A stretch of 14,479 nucleotides of DNA from Promethearchaeota archaeon (GTDB lineage: Archaea > Asgardarchaeota > Lokiarchaeia > Sigyniarchaeales > SOKP01), in contig JAUWZT010000060.1 of NCBI GenBank assembly GCA_030615145.1, positions 1-14,479 on the forward strand, written 5' to 3'. The notes under the pieces were generated by a model, which saw only the letters and a program-made list of their open reading frames with translations, made no database searches and was not told the origin of the DNA. Every line of letters starts with the position of its first letter. The stretch's first letter is position 1. Below are positions 6,790 to 14,237 of this stretch, in pieces. The position numbers were made by a program, and so were the translations under genes.

Positions 6790-8158
6790 TTATGATGATT
6801 CTTTTTGGACGAAGCTTAAGATAAAAATTCCTATTGCCATTATAATGCCTACGGATATCATCGCCCAACCGTATGCCGCTTTGCCTATTACATCGTAAGT
6901 TAACATAACAGTGCCCCAAATAAATGGACCTATTGCTGAAGAGAGTTTTCCGCTTAACTTAGAAAATCCAAAAAACTCTCCGAACTTTTCTTTAGGAGCA
7001 AGTTCTACTACCATAACTCGTTGTGCTGTCCATGTTCCACCTAGAGCTGGACCCGCTACCACTCCCATTAATATATTCAATAAAAAGGGGATGTTTGCAC
7101 CAATATCAATATATGGCGTTGTAAAAACTAATACAATCCCAATTGTTAATGCAAGACCCCATAAAGCGCCTACAAGGTAAAATGTTTTCTTTGCTCCGTA
7201 TTTTTCACCAAACTTTCCAATAAAGTAAGTAAAGACAACTGCCGAAAAAGTGGCAATTATTATAAAAAGTATAGCAAATGTGGTTGAAGAGGTACCTCCA
7301 GTACCTATTACTAACCCGTCAGTAACAAGTGGAGTCATATAGAGAACTATAACGTTAGCAATGTCAGCAACAAAGAAATAACCTATAATAAAGATAAGCA
7401 TTGATCTATGTTTTCTAATATCTTTAAATGTACTACGTAACTGCTTAAAAGTATTACCGATTAACTTTCCTACAGGAGGTCTTTTACCTTTTTTCTGCTT
7501 TTCACGAACGTAAAGAAATGGTATTGCACAAACTAAAAATAGAATCATGGGTATAATAAATGTGAACGGATTACCTGTATAACCATATGCTAGATCTCCC
7601 TGTGAAGGATCAGAATTCATATCACCCAAGAAGAGTATTAAAGGCAACATGATAAAGAGAGAAATAATCGTACCAAAGTAGCCCCAAGCAACTCCAAATC
7701 CAGCAACCTTTCCAAGGTCTTCCCTTTTAGCAATAAATGGAAGCATTGCGTCATAGAACATTAAACTGAATTGATAAGCAACATTTGCAATGACAAAAAG
7801 CAGTAAAACAATTGTAAGATCATGGAAAAATCCAATTAAACTCGCAAAAAGAAGGATAATCCCTGTTAGGCTTATAATAAATGGTTTTCTCTTTCCTACA
7901 TTATCACTCAGTGCTCCTAAAAAAAGTATACAAATAGCTATTGCTAACTGCATAACCAAAACTAACACTACCATAAGACATTCCATATTCGACTTGGCCT
8001 ATCACCAGCACATAACGATAAATTATTAGGCTAACAATTACCATGGAATAAATCGTATTTGCCAAATCGTACATAGACCAAAAAAACACGTTACGCCTGG
8101 ATGTTGTAGTTTCTACTTCTATTTCTTCGTTATTTATATCTAACGACATTTTAATCAT
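6790..8158 (-). CDS. UMF1/Atg22-like MFS transporter, broken by a +1 frameshift
   Basis: Two overlapping frames make one gene. Codons from the ATG at 8158 give an N-terminus with RRNVFFWSMYDLANTIYSMV, the first helix of UMF1-family major facilitators. That frame ends at a stop near 7904. The rest lies in the frame covering 7986-6790, with MQLAIAICILFLGALSDNVG then KRKPF (loop 2-3 signature) and about ten further helices. The total is 1369 bases, one more than a multiple of three, so a single extra base fits. The switch must fall between about 7996 and 7904, most likely near 7955-7985, where frame 2 becomes helix-like. Intact, it would have about 455 residues. The substrate is unknown. A TATA box TTTATAAG (8210-8203) precedes the first ATG by about 48 bases, supporting the upstream start. 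It may be a new pseudogene or a sequence error. Confidence 0.75.
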
Positions 8159-8202
8159 TTTTATATAGATAATTTGAATTAATAGATTTTGTTATCCATT
8201 TT

Positions 8203-8210
8203 CTTATAAA
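8203..8210 (-). promoter_or_regulatory. TATA box for the UMF1-type transporter
   Basis: TTTATAAG on the minus strand lies about 48 bases ahead of the ATG at 8158. The same word at the same distance precedes the pyruvate-kinase-like gene. Confidence 0.45.
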
Positions 8211-8283
8211 TTTTATGTCAACGGATTCAGATTTCTTCAGAATGTTCAAAAAATAAAAAGTAGAAATTTAACTTATCTTTTTT

Positions 8284-8868
8284 CTATAGAGGTTTAGCTA
8301 AAATTGCTTTTACTCTAAGATTCTTAAAATCGCTCGTTGGAGCAGGTTTAATTAAACATACAGTGTCAGCGCCTCTGCCAGTACCCGCAACTGCGATTAT
8401 GTCTCTTTCAAGGTCGGGGATTAGTCCTGCATCGCAAATTGTAGCTGATATCTCTATGCAAACCTTAACTCCCTGACTGAAGTGGTATCCCAACATCTTA
8501 GCTAATAAATCAACAAATTGCCAAGCCTCTTTTTTCAATCTTAACCCTCTTTCAATACCACTCATTGAATGCGTCCCAATATGAAATTTTAAGCCAAGTT
8601 CCTTAAGGCTATTCAATTTTTCCTCTGGGAATTCTTGTCTTGTTGTACTGTTTACAAAATAGTAGGCATGGGTCACAATCATTATATTATAGTCCTTTGG
8701 GTTAAAAACTTCGGCAGTTCTTTCGGCGGTAGTTCCTGTGGTACTGGCGATGACGATATCCTTTATACCAAATTGATCAGCGTATTTTTTCGCAATTTCT
8801 AAAGCTTTATCAGTATTCTGTGATCCCCCCTTCTCAAAATATGAAACTTCTAAATTTAGATCTACCAT
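8284..8868 (-). CDS. Stand-alone pyruvate kinase C-terminal-domain-like protein
   Basis: This 194-residue protein corresponds to the allosteric C-terminal alpha/beta domain of pyruvate kinase (PF02887) without the catalytic barrel. It has NTDKALEIAKKYADQFGIKD, then the nucleotide- or effector-type loop IVIASTTGTTAERTAE (about 38-53), a VTHAYYF strand, and near the end IIAVAGTGRGADTVCLIKPA (about 158-177). Free-standing copies are widespread in archaea and some bacteria and their role is not settled; a sensor of a phosphorylated metabolite is an inference. No Shine-Dalgarno site is visible. TTTATAAG at 8920-8913 lies about 48 bases upstream, so the mRNA leader should be short. Confidence 0.75.
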   Translation of the reverse strand: MVDLNLEVSYFEKGGSQNTDKALEIAKKYADQFGIKDIVIASTTGTTAERTAEVFNPKDYNIMIVTHAYYFVNSTTRQEFPEEKLNSLKELGLKFHIGTHSMSGIERGLRLKKEAWQFVDLLAKMLGYHFSQGVKVCIEISATICDAGLIPDLERDIIAVAGTGRGADTVCLIKPAPTSDFKNLRVKAILAKPL

Positions 8869-8912
8869 ATATCATAAACTCTATTTTTTAATTATTATAA
8901 TATCTAATTATT

Positions 8913-8920
8913 CTTATAAA
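8913..8920 (-). promoter_or_regulatory. TATA box for the pyruvate-kinase-like gene
   Basis: TTTATAAG on the minus strand lies about 48 bases before the ATG at 8868. The divergent four-helix gene begins 126 bases to the right of that ATG, so the spacer probably carries promoters for both. Confidence 0.45.
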
Positions 8921-8994
8921 TAATAAAATTTAATAAATAATGAACTTAAACCTTATTTGGTATTTTACAAAAATATCAAAAAAAGGTGATATTA

Positions 8995-9384
8995 TTGGTT
9001 GATGAAATTTTAAAATTCACAAAATACACCTTCCTTATCCATTTTATACTTGGTGTGATTTTCACGATTCTTTATTGGATTCCAGAGATTAGTGCTCCTC
9101 TATTTGGGATTTCATACTCTGTTGAGGGTGGAGCATTTAGTATGGTATTGGGTGCTGCGGGGGCAGGATTTACTATAAGTTCATTATTTGGATTTATGGC
9201 AAAAGAATGGAAGGAAGTAAAAATTATTGTGATAGCTGAAATTGTTTGGTTAATCTTAATGCTCGTTGCTGTGTCGCTAAATATCCCGGTTTTTGGTTTA
9301 GGTTCTATTGTATTTTATATTGTTGGTGTTGGTTTCTTTATTCTTTTCTTACTATCTTACCTAAAACAAGAAGAAATACTATAA
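8995..9384 (+). CDS. Small four-helix integral membrane protein of unknown function
   Basis: This 129-residue protein has a short polar N-terminus (VDEILKFTKY) and four hydrophobic helices at about 10-30, 42-64, 72-91 and 96-119. A short basic loop (AKEWKEVK) lies between helices 2 and 3, and a charged KQEEIL tail ends the chain. The start is the TTG at 8995: a strong AAGGTGAT (8983-8990) ends four bases before it. A GTG at 8986 inside that ribosome site is in frame but is not a plausible start. I do not recognise a family. Nothing in the neighbours gives a clear clue, as the genes on both sides are on the other strand. Confidence 0.65.
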   Translation: MVDEILKFTKYTFLIHFILGVIFTILYWIPEISAPLFGISYSVEGGAFSMVLGAAGAGFTISSLFGFMAKEWKEVKIIVIAEIVWLILMLVAVSLNIPVFGLGSIVFYIVGVGFFILFLLSYLKQEEIL

Positions 9385-9465
9385 ACAGATTAGATACTAT
9401 AAAAATCCAAAAATAAATTATTTTAATCTTTTTTTTCATATTTTTTTAAAGGTTTTTTATATCAT

Positions 9466-10296
9466 TTATAATTTAAATGTTGAAAGTAACCAATTAATTA
9501 GCTCACTCCAAGAACCTTCAGGAAATTCTGCATGTTTAGCACCAGGTAATACGATAAACTTCTTATTCTCACTAGGAATTTCGTCAAAGAAAGAACGAGC
9601 AGATTCGACAGAAAAGATTTCATCATGTTCACCTATTCCTATAGCTATAGGAATTTCAAATTTATCTGGAATATTCAGTTTTTTAACATTAAAAATTTTC
9701 ATAAAACGAAGGGTATATTTAAAATTATATAAGGGATCATTCAATCCTGTCATCCCATCGCGATAATAAGAGATTATTGGTTTACTGGGTTTTATAATGG
9801 AACTCAAAAGAATTTTTAGCTTAGTAGAAATAGACATCTTATTACAAACGCCTGGCTTAACTTCTTTAGCCGCACTTATTAGAATTAACCCACTGATCTC
9901 TTTCAAGTAAAAATTAGATGCTATCAGTGCTGTTAATACACCTAAACTATGCCCTAATAGTATTAATGTTGGATGCTTTTCTTTCAAAAATAATATAGAT
10001 TCTCCTAGATCCTTAACGAGTCTTTCGCTGCTGGGATAATCTCCTCTAATTCCATCCGATAATCCAAGTCCTCGCAGATCTAATCCATAAACTGTATATC
10101 CAATCTTAGATAGCGGTACTCCAAGCATTTCATATGGTCCACTATAAGCTGTTATCCCATGTAAGATAAGAATAGCGATTTTTGAAGGGTTTTCAGGTTC
10201 CTATACTCTTAAAAATATTTTTTTTCCATCAGATGTAGAAACTAAATAATGAGGATCCTTGAAATCTTCTCTTAATTTTACTAGATCAATTCCCAT
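9466..10296 (-). CDS. Monoacylglycerol-lipase-like alpha/beta hydrolase with an in-frame TAG at codon 32
   Basis: Full length runs from ATG 10296, with an SD-like AAAGTGA just upstream, to the stop at 9466, about 276 codons. Residues 1-31 end in KKIFLRV, then TAG (10203-10201), then EPENPSKIAILILHGITAYS in the same frame. The oxyanion motif HG (46-47), nucleophile elbow GHSLG (S117), acid D225 (GIGEHDE) and H255 (GAKHAEF) make a complete triad of the serine aminopeptidase/monoglyceride lipase family (Hydrolase_4). The stop replaces what is often Trp in this spot (LRVWEP), so TGG to TAG by one transition is likely. A restart at M57 (10128) would lose the first strands and the HG motif and should not fold well. 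It is a pseudogene, a read-through case or a sequence error. Confidence 0.75.
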
Positions 10297-10479
10297 TTAT
10301 TTCACTTTAAAGATTAATTATTTAACAAGTAAGTAGTTTATAGTTTTTATTATTAGAATATCAATCTTTAGTTTTTATACTTTTTGCCTTGTTTGAAACA
10401 TACAAAACCTAAAGTCCTAGTTGATAATAAGGAAATTCTTTTAATTTATCAAAAAAAGAAAAATGTATTATAGAAATAG

Positions 10480-11277
10480 TTATTTAATTTTTTTAGCTTC
10501 CTCTATCCAATCTTCAATCATTTTTAGTGTTGGAGGTCTTCTAAACATATCAGGTTTTTCTTTATCTAATTTCGTTATTCGATCTAGAGTGTTATTAGGA
10601 TTACGTTGAGCAAATTCTTTAACTGAATCAATTCCAATTTCATTAATGACTTCAGCATATTCTGGGCCTACGCCTCCAATTCTCATTAAATCAGCGTGTT
10701 CTGCCCACTTATCTATTAATTTTTCTGAAATCTTTGTCTTTTCTGCTAATTGTTTAATTCCATCCCTGTCTAATCCTATCAAACTCTCTACGTCAAGAAT
10801 TCCTGCTGTTTCCATTTTTGTTCCATATTTTTTACCGATTCCCTCAATCTCAATAATCGGGGTTTCCTTAGGGCTTGTCTTAGTTTTCTTTACATTATAC
10901 ATATCTTTTGCCGCATTAATCCACCCTTCAATATCTTCAACTTTTGGTATTTTTCTAATAACATCAGGTTGCTTCTTGTCAAACTCAACAATTTTATCTA
11001 AAGTATTCTTAGGATTTCGATAGGCAAGTTCTCTTGTAGAATCAATACCAATTTTATTTAAAACTTCTGAATATTCGGGTCCAACACCCTTAATTACCAT
11101 TAACTCTGTTTGATCTTGCCATTTTTCAAGTAATTTTAGAGAAATACTAGTTGTTTTAGCAAGTTCTTTAATCTTGCTCCAACTTAACGGTATTAGGTCT
11201 TCAACATTTGCGATAGCAGCTTTTTCGAGTTTCTTTGCATATTCTTCTCCAACACCTTCAATCTCAATAATTTTCAT
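10480..11277 (-). CDS. Protein of two tandem DUF4332-like helix-hairpin-helix modules
   Basis: This 265-residue cytosolic protein consists of two similar halves (about 1-128 and 140-265) joined by a charged linker KKTKTSPKE. Each half has two helix-hairpin-helix motifs: IEGVGEEYAKKLEKA (5-19), IKGVGPEYSEVLNKIGI (62-78), IEGIGKKYGTKMETAGI (144-160) and IGGVGPEYAEVINEIGI (200-216). Each half closes with a segment like RNPxNTLDKI, then a KxxPDxxRxxP motif. This matches DUF4332, a domain predicted to bind nucleic acid through its GVG hairpins. The exact role is unknown. The gene is intact and stands alone; a TATTTATATT element (11330-11321) lies about 48 bases upstream. Confidence 0.75.
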   Translation of the reverse strand: MKIIEIEGVGEEYAKKLEKAAIANVEDLIPLSWSKIKELAKTTSISLKLLEKWQDQTELMVIKGVGPEYSEVLNKIGIDSTRELAYRNPKNTLDKIVEFDKKQPDVIRKIPKVEDIEGWINAAKDMYNVKKTKTSPKETPIIEIEGIGKKYGTKMETAGILDVESLIGLDRDGIKQLAEKTKISEKLIDKWAEHADLMRIGGVGPEYAEVINEIGIDSVKEFAQRNPNNTLDRITKLDKEKPDMFRRPPTLKMIEDWIEEAKKIK

Positions 11278-11586
11278 AGTTTTTCTTCTCTTTTTCTTAA
11301 ATTAGTTTTTTAATATATGTAATATAAATATCAATTCTATGTTTTAAAATATTTGTTTCATTTTTTATAAAAACAGCATTTGATATTGATTGTTTGTAGA
11401 ATTTAACCAAATTAATTATAAATAAACTTAGATGTAAGACATGACATAATTGAATATCGTTTGAAGAGAGTTTCAGAATTTACCTTTTAAAAGCTCTTTA
11501 TTAACTTCAATTATGCATAATTTTAAATACGATATAATGTAATCCAATTTAATTAAAATTTAATTACAATTTAGAGATAAAAAATA
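11278..11586. promoter_or_regulatory. Divergent spacer between the DUF4332 gene and the GPH transporter gene
   Basis: This 309-base A+T-rich spacer contains no gene. It holds TATA-like elements for both sides (minus 11330-11321; plus TTTTAAATA 11521-11529). It also has a perfect 10-base inverted repeat, CATAATTGAA (11445-11454) with TTCAATTATG (11506-11515), just upstream of the rightward TATA element. The repeat could be an operator for the transporter gene or chance. Confidence 0.35.
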
Positions 11587-12993
11587 ATGAGTGAAGAGAA
11601 ATTAACATTTAAGAAGAAATTCCTTTTTGGGCTTAGTGCATTTCCGGACCAGCTTACTTACCAAATCTTTCAATTCTTGATTTTTACATTCTATTTTACA
11701 GTCATCAAAATACCTTTAACATTAATGATAATTACATACATTATTTGGGGTATATGGAATGCCATTAACGATCCAATGCTCGGAGCGCTCTCGGAAAGGA
11801 CGAAACATAGAGGAAAGTTGGGAAAAAGAAAATTTTTTCTACTCATTTCGATAATTCCGTTATGCGTTATGGTGGTTTTAATGTTCTACGTGCCTTTCGA
11901 TACAAGTGATAAAATGCTAGAGTTTACTTACTTCTTATCAACGATTGTTATCTTTGAGTTCTTCTATACTATGTTTGATGTAAATGTGAACGCCCTTTTC
12001 CCAGAAATGTTCCCAAATGAGAAACAGAGAGCTGATACTAATTTATTAATAAAAGGTCTAACCGTAGTTGCCTTAATTTTAAGCTCACTTATTCCGATGA
12101 TATTTATTACCGATTTAGTTCCAGAAACCGCAGAAATTCCCGTCACTAAAAACGAATATTTTATGATGGCAATCGTCGTAGCAGTTTTTACGCTTTTAAT
12201 CTCAATACCGTTTCTTTTGAAGGGGATCGAAGAGAAAGTAGAAATGGCGGAAGATTTCGAAAAAAGACCATCGTTTTTTCAATCAATGAAAATTACATTG
12301 ACTAATAAAACATTTATAAAATTTGTTGTAGCAAACACCGCGGTTTGGTATTGTTTTTCGATTTTACCTATGATTATTCCCATTTACGCTGAACACGTTA
12401 TAGGAGGTTCTCTTTTTGCGGGAGGCGGCTCACTTATAGTCGGGATAGCGCTAATGTTAGCTTTTATCATTGCTGCACTTGTCATGCCAATTCACAAAAA
12501 ACTTGGCTTTAAATACGGAATGCGAAAAGCTTTCATGATAACATTAGGAATTTGGATTTGTACGCTGTTTCCATTCTTATTTATAACTGGAGAAGAGTTT
12601 CAAATAGCATTTATTCTTCTTATAGCACTTCAAGGATTTCCATTGTCAGGAGCATTGTTTTACGTAGACATTTTACACGCTGATGTTATAGATGAAGACG
12701 CAGTTAAATTCGGAGTTAAATGATCTGCAAGCTTTTATGGAATTAACGCATTTATTCATCGAATCTCAATAATCTTAGTCATTTTAACTATTGGATTTAT
12801 GTTTGGAAATATAGGTTGGGACAAACAATATATTCCCTTACCTGCGGATCTAAATATAGTTATATTAGGTCTAAAAGCCATAATGGTTATCTTTCCTAGT
12901 ATCGCACTTGTAATTGGACTTCTAGCCATGAGATCTTATGATTTACATGGAGAAAAACTTGAACGCATAAGAGAAGAATTGAAAAAAATCTGA
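11587..12993 (+). CDS. GPH-family (MelB/LacS-like) sugar:cation symporter with an in-frame TGA at codon 379
   Basis: The gene starts MSEEKLTFKKKFLFGLSAFP. The loop 2-3 signature NAINDPMLGALSERTKHRG then KLGKRK (about 58-82), with D62, is typical of glycoside-pentoside-hexuronide transporters. Twelve membrane helices can be laid out over the full 468 residues. After DVIDEDAVKFGVK comes TGA (12721-12723), then the same frame goes on with SASFYGINAFIHRISIILVI through two more helices to the true stop at 12991. Relatives usually read R here (KTGxRREAxFYG), so CGA or AGA to TGA is likely. Truncation would remove the last two helices. The UroD-like gene 81 bases downstream may share its substrate pathway. 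The substrate is not predictable. Confidence 0.75.
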
Positions 12994-13074
12994 GCTTAAA
13001 GTAAAATATTTATATTTTTTTTTATTTTTTCATATTTAATTTAATTTTAAAATTCACTTCGAACAATCTAAATT

Positions 13075-14232
13075 ATGAATAGTAAAGAAAGAGTATGGGC
13101 CGCATTAAATCACGAGCTCGTAGATCGGGTCCCAATCCACGCTGTAGCAGTTGACGGAAACATATGTGATGAAGTGTTGGGAAAACCACCTAGAAGCGCA
13201 TTTGATGTTTTCGATGAACTTGAACAACAATACCCTGACGATTGGGTCGACCGGGTTAATAGCATTATGACGGAAATCGAAATAAATGTGTTTTCACGAG
13301 CGATAGAAACTGGGGCTGCGATTGGTTACGATACATGTGGAGCGGGATATATTCCATTTAAGTTTAAAAATAAAGAAGAAATGACGGACATATTTGGTCG
13401 AAAATATAAAATCATTAATCTCGACGGAAATATCTTTCCTTATTATACTGATGGTCAGATTAAAAATCAAGAAGATTGGGATAATTTCCCGAAGCCTGAC
13501 TTAAAGGAACACTTTAGGCGAGCCAAAAAGTTTTTCAAAACAATTCAAAGACGTAAAAGAAAGTTCGTGAACCCTGATTTTTGCATGATGGCTCAAGATG
13601 ATTTCGCTAGTGTATTTCCTCCCGTATGGCAAGGAATGGGAATGGGCGCATTTGCAAGAGCTTTACGTAAAAATCCGAAATTAATTCAAGAAAGGTTTGA
13701 ACAAACTACAGAATTTGTATTAGGAGTTTTTAAAGTTTACGCTGACTGCGGAGCGAAGATATTCTTCGAAGGTGGAGATATTGCATTTAAAAGTGGTCCA
13801 CTAATTAATCCCAAATACATCGATAAATATGTTTTGCCTTGTATGAAACGAGTCACAGATGCAGTACACGAATGGGGAGGCAAAATCATTTTCCATTCGG
13901 ACGGTGACATCACTTCGCTCCTTGATTTCGTGCTTGAAGCCGGTTTTGATGGTTTGCATTGTCTTGAACCCCCCTATGTAGATTTAGAATTAGTAAAAAA
14001 GAAGGTTGGTGATAAATTATGCCTTCTTGGTAATATTGACACATCTCATATCTTAGTAAAAGGAACCCAGAAAGAAGTTGAGGATGCTGTGAAATACGCA
14101 ATTAGAAAGCTTGGTCGTGGAGGAGGCTATATGTTATCTCCTTCTAATTCCCATCCAGATATGACTTATCAAAATATCAAATGGATGATTGAAGCCACAA
14201 AGAGATACGGAGTTTATCCGTTGAAATTATAA
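13075..14232 (+). CDS. UroD/MtaA-superfamily methyltransferase-like protein
   Basis: This 385-residue cytosolic enzyme has the uroporphyrinogen-decarboxylase barrel. MNSKERVWAALNHELVDRVP is the family N-terminus, FHSDGDI (273-279) carries the conserved barrel His, and GLHCLEPP (293-300), LLGNID (317-322) and SPSNSHPD (355-362) follow in the usual order. Archaeal homologues are mostly corrinoid-dependent methyl transferases rather than true heme enzymes. The MtaA-type H-x-C zinc motif is absent; H274, C296 and H360 are possible metal ligands, which is an inference. No corrinoid protein is encoded next to it. It follows the GPH transporter by 81 bases on the same strand, so uptake and demethylation of a methoxylated compound is possible but unproven. 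No Shine-Dalgarno site is visible. Confidence 0.75.
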   Translation: MNSKERVWAALNHELVDRVPIHAVAVDGNICDEVLGKPPRSAFDVFDELEQQYPDDWVDRVNSIMTEIEINVFSRAIETGAAIGYDTCGAGYIPFKFKNKEEMTDIFGRKYKIINLDGNIFPYYTDGQIKNQEDWDNFPKPDLKEHFRRAKKFFKTIQRRKRKFVNPDFCMMAQDDFASVFPPVWQGMGMGAFARALRKNPKLIQERFEQTTEFVLGVFKVYADCGAKIFFEGGDIAFKSGPLINPKYIDKYVLPCMKRVTDAVHEWGGKIIFHSDGDITSLLDFVLEAGFDGLHCLEPPYVDLELVKKKVGDKLCLLGNIDTSHILVKGTQKEVEDAVKYAIRKLGRGGGYMLSPSNSHPDMTYQNIKWMIEATKRYGVYPLKL

Positions 14233-14237
14233 ATATT

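Noticed and set aside
8986..8994. GTG at 8986 as the start of the four-helix membrane protein
   Set aside because: This GTG lies inside the AAGGTGAT ribosome site; the TTG at 8995 is the plausible start.
10201..10203. TAG as a pyrrolysine codon
   Set aside because: Pyrrolysine is known mainly in methylamine methyltransferases; this is an ordinary hydrolase with a likely Trp at the site, and no pyl gene is in the window.
10400..10440. Weak similarity between 10405-10435 and the iron-sulfur gene near 5810-5835 as another gene-tail relic
   Set aside because: Only short matching words with gaps and no coding continuity; chance is likely at this base composition.
12721..12723. TGA as a selenocysteine codon in the GPH transporter
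   Set aside because: No GC-rich hairpin like a SECIS element is seen in the A+T-rich 3' spacer, and family members have Arg rather than Cys at this place.
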